A DNA stretch of 64,000 nucleotides from Bacillus sp. SB49 (GTDB taxonomy: Bacteria; Bacillota; Bacilli; Bacillales; Halobacillaceae). The notes beneath the pieces are model-generated. The model worked only from the letters and a program-made list of their open reading frames with translations, ran no database searches and was not told the DNA's origin. Position numbers and translations under genes: made by a program. The stretch is taken from assembly GCF_000469135.2 (NCBI RefSeq), contig NZ_CP048117.1, forward strand, positions 3,323,501-3,387,500, in the 5' to 3' direction. Positions 48,570-56,235 of this stretch are shown in pieces. Every line of letters begins with the position of its first letter. Within the stretch, counting starts at the first letter, position 1.

Positions 48570-49727
48570 TCATTCCATATCGATATTACGGCGCGGTTTC
48601 GTTTTTCCTTTGAAGAAACCCGAATGAAGGAGAGCCGCATACATCAATACACCAAGAAGATATAAGAACTTACTTAGGAGGAACGCGGCAGGGATCGACC
48701 AGAATGAAAGCAGGGAATGATTGACGACAGCGTCCAGATGACGGGGCGTTTCTGAAAACAGCAAATAGCCAAGGTACCCGCCTCCCCCGTACACGGCGAT
48801 GACAAACAACATATGCCGACCGACAAGCAGCATGTTCCTCCATCCAAGAGGTAAGCGGGCATAGACAGCACCGACAAGTATCATCGTCAAGATGATAAGC
48901 ACCACAGGCCACGGGCCGACGAACAATTCATCAACCACTTTCCACGAGGGCATCCATAATACGGCGAGCAGGAAGTTCAACACCAGCCATCCCCCCAGGA
49001 GACGCCCCGCCATCATCTCCCGCAGACGCGTACAGCGCTTTTTCTTTTCTGCAACCTCGTCCGGAATGTACTTGGGCAACTCTTTCTGCTTCACATACCC
49101 TAGTTCATACGGATATGGAAACCGTTCTCCGCTGTCCCTGTAGTATTCGGCATCTGCCAAGGGATCACCCAAAGTATCATCGGGATACTGGGTGAGGTCA
49201 TAAGGTGTGCTGTAAACCGGAAGCCCTGCCGGAAGGTGACGAAGAGCAGTCGGCCACTCCTTCTGTTTAAGTACCACACCACGGTAATGACTGACTCCGT
49301 CCTCCTCCCAGCGGAACACCAGAAGCGGATGAGCAAAAAATTTGGTCAGACGATCCTGCCGCATCACCATTTCCACTACTCTCCCCAAATATAAGGCGGT
49401 CATTTTCTTATAGAGAATCAGCTGTTCCGTCTCCTTCTCTTGCTCCGGAACAAGAAAATAGTGATAAAACCCTTCCTTTGTAATTCTTTTGACAGATGTA
49501 TAGCTTACCTGCTTGTTACGGAACATCCCCACTCCTAGCAGCAGGAACAGAAGGGCCGGGTAAAGCGGAATCAGCCCGATGGACCAGTGACTCGCTCTGG
49601 ATACCCCCAAGGTTATGTAAAGAAAAAAAGCACCCCCTAAACAAGAGAGTATTCCAAGTCCAATTCCCATGGCCTTGTGTCTTTTACTTACTGATTGTTT
49701 ATAAGTTAATTCGTTATTCGAGTCCAT
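48570..49727 (-). CDS. Membrane protein with PH-like middle domain (tandem paralog B)
   Basis: 385 residues, paralogous to the neighbouring gene along its whole length: shared blocks are SRASHWSIGL, TSVKRITKEGFYHYFLVPE, FVGPWPVV and LLFSETPRHLDAVVNHSL. Topology is the same: two spans, soluble PH-like region, about four spans, basic C-terminal tail. It is 64 bases upstream of paralog A, so both may be one operon. Function unknown. Confidence 0.75.
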   Translation of the reverse strand: MDSNNELTYKQSVSKRHKAMGIGLGILSCLGGAFFLYITLGVSRASHWSIGLIPLYPALLFLLLGVGMFRNKQVSYTSVKRITKEGFYHYFLVPEQEKETEQLILYKKMTALYLGRVVEMVMRQDRLTKFFAHPLLVFRWEEDGVSHYRGVVLKQKEWPTALRHLPAGLPVYSTPYDLTQYPDDTLGDPLADAEYYRDSGERFPYPYELGYVKQKELPKYIPDEVAEKKKRCTRLREMMAGRLLGGWLVLNFLLAVLWMPSWKVVDELFVGPWPVVLIILTMILVGAVYARLPLGWRNMLLVGRHMLFVIAVYGGGGYLGYLLFSETPRHLDAVVNHSLLSFWSIPAAFLLSKFLYLLGVLMYAALLHSGFFKGKTKPRRNIDME

Positions 49728-49891
49728 GAATACCTTCCGCCTTCCTCTTCCTTTCTAATTACATATAAGCACAAGAGAGCGAAATTGCCAAAGCCAAGGT
49801 GCACATGGATCGTTTCCATCGACTTCCCCGATGACATTGCAAAGAGGATATCTCCTTCCTAGTGGAAAGTGCCACCTCGCTAAATACTACA

Positions 49892-49922
49892 ACAAAAAAA
49901 GCCGGCACGATGGCCGGCTTTG
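49892..49922 (-). terminator. Intrinsic terminator after pta
   Basis: AAAGCCGGC and GCCGGCTTT (with GG inner pairing) followed by TTTTTTGTTG on the minus strand. Confidence 0.9.
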
Positions 49923-49938
49923 TCGTTGTTTGTTTCTA

Positions 49939-50910
49939 TTATACAGATTGAGCGGCAGTAATGATTGCCAGTTTGTAGACATCATCTGAATTACAACCAC
50001 GGGAAAGGTCGTTAACTGGTTGATTCAATCCTTGTAGAATTGGACCTACTGCATCAAAGTTACCAAGACGCTGAGCAATCTTGTATCCAATGTTACCCGC
50101 TTCAAGGCTTGGGAATACGAACGTATTCGCTTCGCCTTTCAGTGGAGAATCCGGAGCTTTCTTCTCGGCTACAGATGGAACGAAGGCTGCGTCGAATTGG
50201 AATTCCCCATCGATAACCAACTCACTGTTCTGCTCTTTAGCAATTTGAAGCGCTTCGGATACTTTTTCCGTTTCCGGAGATTTTGCAGATCCTTTCGTAG
50301 AGAAGCTCAACATCGCTACCTTAGGGTCGATATCGAAGAGTTTCGCTGTTTCAGCACTCGCAAGGGCGATCTCTGCAAGGTCCTGACTGTCCGGCGTAAT
50401 GTTGATCGCGCAATCAGCGAACACATACTTCTCTTCTTCCCTTACCATTACGAACACACCGGAAGTCTTCTTAATTCCTGGTTTTGTCTTGATGATCTGC
50501 AGGGCAGGTCGTACTGTGTCTGCCGTAGAATGAGCCGCACCGCTGACCAGGCCGTGAGCTTTGCCCATGTACACGAGCATAGTTCCGAAGTAATTCTCGT
50601 CCTGCAGGATTTCACGAGCTTTCTCTTCTGTCGCTTTTCCTTTACGGCGCTCGACGAAGCTAGCAACCATTTCATCATATTCCGGGTAGTCAGAAGGATC
50701 AAGAATTTCTGCTCCGTCAATATTTACATTGATTTCAGAAGCCTTCTGTTCTACTTTATCCTTATTTCCGACTAGTACAGGTTTCACTAGGCCGTCTGCA
50801 CCAAGCTGGCTTACTGCTGTAAGAATACGTTCGTCCATTGCTTCAGGGAATACGATTTTCATGCCTTTACCGTCAATTTTAGCTTTCAGAGTATCAAATA
50901 GGTTACTCAT
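49939..50910 (-). CDS. pta: Phosphate acetyltransferase
   Basis: It interconverts acetyl-CoA and acetyl phosphate, feeding acetate excretion with AckA. The 323-residue short form (EutD/Pta) shows MKIVFPEAMDERILTAV, SGAAHSTADTVRPALQIIKT and the C-terminal GPILQGLNQPVNDLSRG. The start is ATG 50910 (MSNLFDTLKAK), 8 bases after GGAGGG; the reading frame to 50931 runs through the ribosome site. Divergent from hemQ. Confidence 0.96.
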   Translation of the reverse strand: MSNLFDTLKAKIDGKGMKIVFPEAMDERILTAVSQLGADGLVKPVLVGNKDKVEQKASEINVNIDGAEILDPSDYPEYDEMVASFVERRKGKATEEKAREILQDENYFGTMLVYMGKAHGLVSGAAHSTADTVRPALQIIKTKPGIKKTSGVFVMVREEEKYVFADCAINITPDSQDLAEIALASAETAKLFDIDPKVAMLSFSTKGSAKSPETEKVSEALQIAKEQNSELVIDGEFQFDAAFVPSVAEKKAPDSPLKGEANTFVFPSLEAGNIGYKIAQRLGNFDAVGPILQGLNQPVNDLSRGCNSDDVYKLAIITAAQSV

Positions 50911-51160
50911 GTTTGTCCCTCCAATTTTCATTCTGTTATATATGATAAGACCTTTTGTGTTTAAATGAAAGTGGTACGAGAGAAAATTTCCTTTTGAAGC
51001 GATTTCATTTTATAACTTTACCCTATTTGTCACTTATTGATACGCAACCTTGACAATTCCGTGAGCATCCACCGTTTCGTTATCTCGGACCTTTCATCTA
51101 TGTTATATTGAGAAAGGAAGTAAACACCACACACCCTACTATAAAGGAGCGATTGATCCC

Positions 51161-51898
51161 ATGCCTGAAGCAGTAGTTACAATGGATGGCTGGTATTGCT
51201 TGCATGATTTCCGTTCCATCGACTGGACAGCGTGGAAGTACGCATCCACCGAAGAACGGGAACAGGCGGCCCGCGAATTCCAGGAATTGATCACCAAATG
51301 GGAAAACACCGAGCAGAACAAAGAAGGCAGCCACGCCTTATATACGATCGTCGGCCAAAAAGCGGACTTTATGATGATGATCCTGCGACCGACAATGGAA
51401 GAATTGAATGAGATAGAAACAGCCTTTAATAAATCGAAGCTGGCTGAATTCACAAAACCAGCCTATTCCTACGTTTCGGTCGTTGAGCTTTCCAATTATA
51501 TGGGGAATACCAACGAAGAAGATCCAGAAATTCAAGCACGCTTGAAACCGACCCTCCCTAAGTGGAACCACATTTGCTTCTACCCGATGGACAAGCGCCG
51601 TCAGGGCAACGATAATTGGTACGTACTCGAAAAAGACGAGCGCGCCAAGCTCATGTACGCACACGGGATGACAGGCCGTCAATATGCAGGGAAAATCCGT
51701 CAGATCATCACGGGCTCCATCGGCTTTGATGACTGGGAGTGGGGCGTCACCCTCTTCGCACACGACGTGCTTCAATTCAAAAAACTCGTCTATCAGATGC
51801 GGTTTGATGAAGTGACTTCCCGTTACGGCGATTTCGGTTCCTTCTATATCGGTAACATCCTCAAGCCTGAAGCGCTTGATCAGTTTTTGGAAGTTTGA
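51161..51898 (+). CDS. hemQ: Coproheme decarboxylase HemQ
   Basis: A chlorite-dismutase-fold enzyme that decarboxylates coproheme III to heme b in the Gram-positive heme pathway. The 245-residue protein has the substrate tyrosine in [10 protein letters not shown] and the proximal histidine in [12 protein letters not shown]. The typical C-terminal [12 protein letters not shown] is present. It lies in the ywfI position by pta, as in B. subtilis. Confidence 0.96.
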   Translation: MPEAVVTMDGWYCLHDFRSIDWTAWKYASTEEREQAAREFQELITKWENTEQNKEGSHALYTIVGQKADFMMMILRPTMEELNEIETAFNKSKLAEFTKPAYSYVSVVELSNYMGNTNEEDPEIQARLKPTLPKWNHICFYPMDKRRQGNDNWYVLEKDERAKLMYAHGMTGRQYAGKIRQIITGSIGFDDWEWGVTLFAHDVLQFKKLVYQMRFDEVTSRYGDFGSFYIGNILKPEALDQFLEV

Positions 51899-51918
51899 TT
51901 GAAAAATGAACGATATAT

Positions 51919-51956
51919 CCGAACCTTCCCTTTGTAAGGGGGGTTCGGATTTTTTA
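51919..51956 (+). terminator. Intrinsic terminator after hemQ
   Basis: CCGAACC (51919-51925) and GGTTCGG (51942-51948) with inner CCC/GGG pairing, followed by ATTTTTT. Confidence 0.9.
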
Positions 51957-52082
51957 TGCCCTCCTCCACTAACCTCTAACCCCTCTCCAGGCCCACATGG
52001 AAAAGTCATCATTATTTTTCAGGGCTGGTCATATAGTGTTAAAGAACATGCAAACATGCCTTATTTGAAGTGAGGTGACAGC

Positions 52083-52505
52083 ATGGCCGTCATTCCCTTT
52101 ACAGAAGCGGACGTTAAGTTACTGGCGAGATTAATGAGGGCTGAAGCCGAGGGGGACGGACAATTAGGCATGCTGATGGTGGGAAATACAGGGGTCAACC
52201 GTGTCCGCGGCGACTGCATCGACTTCACAAATATCGATTCAATCCGGGACATGGTGTACCAGAGCCCGGGCGGCTTTGAAGCCACCCAAAAGGGTTATTT
52301 CTACCAAAGAGCCAGGGAGAAGGACATCCGACTGGCCCGCCGAACCATCCGCGGGGAGCGGTTCCATCCTGCAACCAACTCCTTATGGTTCTTCCGACCT
52401 CAAGGAGACTGCCCTGCTCAGTGGTACGGTCAATGGAACACTGGAAGATATAAGTCCCATTGCTTCTATTCACCGACAAGGGCTGACTGTCCAAGCGTAT
52501 ATTAA
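52083..52505 (+). CDS. cwlJ: Spore cortex-lytic enzyme CwlJ
   Basis: A 140-residue cell wall hydrolase of the SleB/CwlJ catalytic type without a signal peptide, as expected for a protein deposited in the spore coat from the mother cell. Visible are LARLMRAEAEGDGQLGMLMVG (catalytic Glu) and NSLWFFRPQGDCPAQWYGQWNTGRYKSHCFY. It acts on cortex muramic-delta-lactam peptidoglycan in germination. A CATATAGT element about 45 bases upstream resembles a sigma-E -10. It is 21 bases from gerQ. Confidence 0.93.
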   Translation: MAVIPFTEADVKLLARLMRAEAEGDGQLGMLMVGNTGVNRVRGDCIDFTNIDSIRDMVYQSPGGFEATQKGYFYQRAREKDIRLARRTIRGERFHPATNSLWFFRPQGDCPAQWYGQWNTGRYKSHCFYSPTRADCPSVY

Positions 52506-52526
52506 ATCCATGAAGGAGTGGTTTAA

Positions 52527-52991
52527 ATGGCACAGAATAAACCTCAATCAGGGCAAGGTGCACCGATGTACGGTCAGGGTCAAGCCCCGTTCTACGGGCA
52601 GAATCCGTACATGTATTATTACCCTCAACAGGGGCAGGGAGGAATGCAGCCTCCGCAGGTCCAGCCCGGGACATATTCAGGCAGTATCAACCCACCGAAC
52701 ATGCTGCCGTCGGAAGAATCCTATATCGAGAATATTCTCCGTTTGAACGCCGGCAAAGAGGCGACTGTTTACATGACATTCGAGAACAACGATCAATGGA
52801 ATGCTAAGGTATTCAAAGGAATCATAGAAGCTGCTGGACGGGATCACATTATTCTCAGCGATCCACAAACAGGCAAGCGATACTTACTATTGACGATTTA
52901 TCTGGATTACATCACCTTTGATGAAGAAATAAACTATAACCTTCCATTCGGAGGCTCTTCCGCCGGATTCGCTCAATACAACCCTCGATGA
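52527..52991 (+). CDS. gerQ: Spore coat protein GerQ
   Basis: A 154-residue inner coat protein needed to hold CwlJ in the spore coat and a transglutaminase cross-linking target. The N-terminal 65 residues are low-complexity (Gln, Gly, Pro, Tyr; QNPYMYYYPQQGQGG); the C-terminal 85 form the conserved domain PSEESYIENILRLNAGKEATVY ... ILSDPQTGKRYLLLTIYLDYITFDE. It directly follows cwlJ, uniting partners that are separate in B. subtilis. Confidence 0.93.
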   Translation: MAQNKPQSGQGAPMYGQGQAPFYGQNPYMYYYPQQGQGGMQPPQVQPGTYSGSINPPNMLPSEESYIENILRLNAGKEATVYMTFENNDQWNAKVFKGIIEAAGRDHIILSDPQTGKRYLLLTIYLDYITFDEEINYNLPFGGSSAGFAQYNPR

Positions 52992-53002
52992 CAGAACCAA
53001 TC

Positions 53003-53034
53003 AAAAAAAACTCGCTATTCGTAGCGAGTTTTTA
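53003..53034 (+). terminator. Intrinsic terminator after gerQ
   Basis: ACTCGCTA-TTCG-TAGCGAGT followed by TTTTTAA. Confidence 0.9.
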
Positions 53035-53059
53035 ACTATTAAGCGAAAAGGGTGAGGCT

Positions 53060-53308
53060 ATGAAGTCCCCATATGAAAGCTACCAGAGAGCTCAGCTTGG
53101 TGCGCTGGCACTTGTCGTCGTGCTCATTGTAGTCGGACTGTTTCAGCTGGAGCACCGCTGGATCCTCCTCTTGATGTTCTATGTTCTTGCCGCCAGTATC
53201 GCATTTGAAGCACTCATTGACAAAGCTCGCGAGCAGAAAGTGAATATGATCATCCACTTTACCTGTGCTGTAATAATTTTTCTGTTTACGACTCTTCTCT
53301 ATTTTTAA
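53060..53308 (+). CDS. Small two- to three-span membrane protein
   Basis: 82 residues, mainly hydrophobic: GALALVVVLIVVGLF, ILLLMFYVLAASIAFEAL and a C-terminal MIIHFTCAVIIFLFTTLLYF. RBS AAAGGGTGAGG precedes ATG 53060. Not recognised. The last bases overlap convergent ywdK (stop at 53305). Confidence 0.65.
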   Translation: MKSPYESYQRAQLGALALVVVLIVVGLFQLEHRWILLLMFYVLAASIAFEALIDKAREQKVNMIIHFTCAVIIFLFTTLLYF

Positions 53309-53673
53309 ACATGTTTGATGACTGCATACCCGAGCAGAATCCAGCCGATCAGGAATGACAGCCCGCCGAGCGGTGTAATCATTGCAAATGTCTTAATCCC
53401 GGTCGGCGCATAAATATAGAGGCTTCCGGAGAACAGGATAATTCCAATGAAGAAAAACCAACCGGCCCCTGTCATCGCACCCGTCTGGATTTTGCTCATT
53501 AACAGAGCGGTAACAAACAATGCCATCGTATGGAACATTTGATAATCGACTGCTTTCCCCCACTGTTCCAAGCCCTTCTCCGAAACTTTCCCTTCCAATC
53601 CGTGGGCTCCGAATGCTCCAAGTGCCACGGATAAAAAACCATTAATAATCGCTAATACCAAAAAGATTTTCAT
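53305..53673 (-). CDS. ywdK: DUF423 membrane protein (YwdK)
   Basis: A 122-residue protein with four predicted spans and the DUF423 signature: LSVALGAFGAHGLEGK near the N-terminus, VDYQMFHTMALF, SGSLYIYAPTG and ITPLGGLSFLIGWILLG. Function unknown. The start is ATG 53673, 9 bases after AAGGG; the ATG at 53682 lies directly on the ribosome site. It follows ywdI with a 15-base gap. Confidence 0.9.
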   Translation of the reverse strand: MKIFLVLAIINGFLSVALGAFGAHGLEGKVSEKGLEQWGKAVDYQMFHTMALFVTALLMSKIQTGAMTGAGWFFFIGIILFSGSLYIYAPTGIKTFAMITPLGGLSFLIGWILLGYAVIKHV

Positions 53674-53688
53674 TCCATTCATCCCTTC

Positions 53689-53973
53689 TTAGAAATCAAA
53701 AATCGAGGGCCCGTTCGCCTCCCCGTGATCGACTTTCTTTTGTTGATCCGGACGGCTTGGTGCATCGACCCCCATCATACGACGGACTTCTTCTGCCGTC
53801 GGCTCCTGGACAGGTGCTTCCGTTCTTACCGGCTCCTCTTCCAATAACAAATCGGCCAGCAGGCGGATCGAGCGGACATGCTCGCGTACTTTTTGCTCGT
53901 CCCCATACTGAAGCATTGCTTCCTGTATTTCATTCGACATTTTCTTAAGCACTGTTTGATTCGTGATGGCCAT
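53689..53973 (-). CDS. ywdI: YwdI family protein
   Basis: A 94-residue soluble protein. The N-terminal 50 residues are helical (VLKKMSNEIQEAMLQYGDEQKVREHVRSIRLLADLLL is split here into two helices), with a Pro/Glu-rich middle and an acidic C-terminus GPSIFDF. It resembles B. subtilis YwdI in position and size. Function unknown. Confidence 0.75.
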   Translation of the reverse strand: MAITNQTVLKKMSNEIQEAMLQYGDEQKVREHVRSIRLLADLLLEEEPVRTEAPVQEPTAEEVRRMMGVDAPSRPDQQKKVDHGEANGPSIFDF

Positions 53974-54107
53974 ATATTCAAACTCCTTTTTCTAAAAAAG
54001 ATCCTCTGTCGTAGTTTAACACGCCTGTAACATCCCTGTCTTTCCATCTATGAAAGGTTTCAATAATTTGTAAGAATAGCTTCCCGCCTAAAGCAGAAGA
54101 ACATAGA

Positions 54108-54138
54108 GCAACCCCCGATTATGCATCGGGGGTTGTTT
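54108..54138 (-). terminator. Hairpin after the NSS transporter gene
   Basis: AACCCCCGAT (54110-54119) and ATCGGGGGTT (54125-54134) form a 10-bp stem; the T-run is weak. Confidence 0.65.
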
Positions 54139-55481
54139 CAAAACTGTATAATGCCGATCTGATACAAGAAGATCAGGATGATGATGATCGGCGCTATGAA
54201 TTTCACAATGATATACCACAAACCTCCGATGGATGATCCAGTCAAATCCGTTGATTCCAGAGCGTCCGCTTTCCTATAATACCAACCGACAAGGAGCGCC
54301 ATGGAAAGGCCGCCCAGCGGAAGAAGAATATTAGAGGCTACGTAATCCATGGAGTCAAGAATATTCAAATCCCCGATCGGCGTTATGCCTGACCAGATTC
54401 CAAATCCTAAGGATACCGCAATACCAAGGATGAACATGATGGATCCCATCACGATACTCGTCGCAAAGCGACTCCAGCCGAATGCACGCATGAAGTAGGC
54501 AGTCGGTACTTCCAGGATAGACACGGAAGAAGATAAGGAAGCAAGGATGAGAGCCAGGAAGAATATGATTCCGATCATCCCGCCAAACGGCATTTGTTCG
54601 AAAATACTAGGAAGCGTAATGAAGACCAGAGGCGGTCCGGAGCTCGGATCAATGGCAAAGGCGAATACGGCCGGAAAGATCACCAACCCTGCAATGACCG
54701 CAAAGAAGGTATCCATCAAACCAATGCCGACAATAGCTCCCGGCAGTTTATTTTCTTTAGACAAGTAGCTTCCGTATGTCAGCATCCCGCCCATTCCCAG
54801 GCTCAGGGAGAAGAAAGCCTGTCCGAGAGCAGCGAAATAAATGGAAGGATCCCTGAATGCCGACCAGTCCGGCTGGAAGAGAAACTTCACTCCTTCCATG
54901 GCTCCGTCCAGAGAAAGACTGAAGAAAGCAAGAATAATCAGAATGATTGCCAGAAGCGGCATAAAAATTTTGTTCGCTCCTTCAATGCCTTTCTTTACTC
55001 CTCCAAGAACGATCACGATCGTAATCATCATGAATAAGGCCGTCCATAAAATTGGCTGCCAAGGATTGCTGATAAATTGACCAAACGCACCATCATACCC
55101 AATATCCGGCTGGGTAAAGTACGATCCGTTCACGTACATCCAGAAGTAAAAAATCGCCCATCCGGCAACAACCGCATAAAATCCAAGAATTAAAAATGCA
55201 CTGGCGATTCCGAAAAAGCCCGTAACGAACCACGGCGTACCTGGAGCGAGCTTCCGGAAGGAGCCGACAACATCACTTTGCGCCTTTCTGCCGATACTCA
55301 CTTCTGTTAACAGCAACGGAACACCAATCAACAGTACACAAGCTAAGTAGAGGATCAGGAAAGCTCCCCCACCGTTATTACCTGCTACATAAGAAAATCT
55401 CCATATATTACCTAACCCGACAGCCGAGCCCATTGCCGCGAGCATAAACCCGAGCTTTGAGCCCCATTTCTCTCTCACCAT
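54138..55481 (-). CDS. Sodium-dependent transporter, NSS/SNF family
   Basis: A 447-residue membrane protein with about eleven spans. The family N-terminus GSKLGFMLAAMGSAVGLGNIW (split motif GSAVGLGNIWRFSY) with sodium and substrate residues in TM1 is intact. Bacterial homologs (YhdH, YocR, MhsT-type) take up amino acids with sodium. The substrate is not evident. Single-gene unit. Confidence 0.93.
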   Translation of the reverse strand: MVREKWGSKLGFMLAAMGSAVGLGNIWRFSYVAGNNGGGAFLILYLACVLLIGVPLLLTEVSIGRKAQSDVVGSFRKLAPGTPWFVTGFFGIASAFLILGFYAVVAGWAIFYFWMYVNGSYFTQPDIGYDGAFGQFISNPWQPILWTALFMMITIVIVLGGVKKGIEGANKIFMPLLAIILIILAFFSLSLDGAMEGVKFLFQPDWSAFRDPSIYFAALGQAFFSLSLGMGGMLTYGSYLSKENKLPGAIVGIGLMDTFFAVIAGLVIFPAVFAFAIDPSSGPPLVFITLPSIFEQMPFGGMIGIIFFLALILASLSSSVSILEVPTAYFMRAFGWSRFATSIVMGSIMFILGIAVSLGFGIWSGITPIGDLNILDSMDYVASNILLPLGGLSMALLVGWYYRKADALESTDLTGSSIGGLWYIIVKFIAPIIIILIFLYQIGIIQF

Positions 55482-55610
55482 TTTCCAACCAACCCCTTCT
55501 GTTTTTGCAACGGATGAACCTTATTATCTTTCTTTTCTGCATGTCGAAATATTCATCAGCATACCACAAAACATCGGCAATTCCTCTAGATTTCTGAAAT
55601 TTCTCATTAT

Positions 55611-55829
55611 TTACAGGCGCAGATCAATTCTGGAAGCCTGCCGCGCTTTGTTCTCTTTCTTAGGCGTCATTTTCTCTTGGAACTGCATGCAGCTGCTCCC
55701 GGTTGTACGGAGTATATACGCGGAAGGCAATTCCTTCGTTTTAAACTCATAGGCGCTGCAAGATCTGGGAAAGGCCGGATTCCATGTCGTTCGGAAATGC
55801 CTGCACTTAAAACAATTGATCTTGTCCAT
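55611..55829 (-). CDS. Small four-Cys protein, possible metal binder
   Basis: 72 residues with CFKC near the N-terminus, a third Cys in PRSCSAYEF and a fourth in GSSCMQF, followed by a basic, Lys/Arg-rich tail. I recall similar small proteins (CFKCxxFxxTW...SxxC..F) in many bacteria, sometimes mislabelled as uracil-DNA glycosylase. The Cys spacing would suit zinc or an Fe-S cluster. ATG 55829 follows AGGAGGAGG. No function is assigned. Confidence 0.7.
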   Translation of the reverse strand: MDKINCFKCRHFRTTWNPAFPRSCSAYEFKTKELPSAYILRTTGSSCMQFQEKMTPKKENKARQASRIDLRL

Positions 55830-55889
55830 CCCGATCCTCCTCCTTTTCTACTTGTGACTGCATCATAGCACAGCTTCCCTTTCCCAGAA

Positions 55890-55932
55890 ATAACGAGATG
55901 CCCGCTCCTTTCCCCGGAGCAGGCATCTCGTT
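55890..55932 (-). terminator. Intrinsic terminator after the phasin-like gene
   Basis: CGAGATGCC-GCTCC and GGAGC-GGCATCTCG pair nearly perfectly; TTATTTC follows on the minus strand. Confidence 0.8.
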
Positions 55933-56235
55933 TCATTTATTATCCAAATAGAAGTTTTCCAGCCTTTGAATGCGGGCTTCGAGCTTTTCATATTCTTCCC
56001 GCGAAACAAATCCTAGCTCTTTGAATTGATCCTGCATTCTTGCTTTCGCTTGATCATTCCATTCTTTATCTTTCGTTTCTCCCTTGGCAATCCAATTATT
56101 CACCATGGATTTCGCCTGAGTCGGACTGATTTCTCCCCGCTTCACCATTTCGTTCACCATCTTTTCGAACATCTCTTTCCCACTGATTGCTGCACCGATT
56201 CCCAAATGGAATCCTTTCTTCAATAAATCGCTCAT
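55933..56235 (-). CDS. Phasin-related coiled-coil protein
   Basis: A 100-residue helical protein similar to small PHA-granule regulator/phasin-type proteins: LGIGAAISGKEMFEKMVNEM at the N-terminus and a coiled coil (REEYEKLEARIQRLENFYL) at the C-terminus. Its ATG overlaps the UbiB-like gene's TGA (ATGA), implying translational coupling and a shared role. No PHA synthase gene is in the window. Confidence 0.75.
   Translation of the reverse strand: MSDLLKKGFHLGIGAAISGKEMFEKMVNEMVKRGEISPTQAKSMVNNWIAKGETKDKEWNDQAKARMQDQFKELGFVSREEYEKLEARIQRLENFYLDNK

Noticed and set aside
47378-49727. One gene split by frameshift
   Set aside because: Both ORFs are complete with their own starts and the same full domain layout, so they are paralogs.
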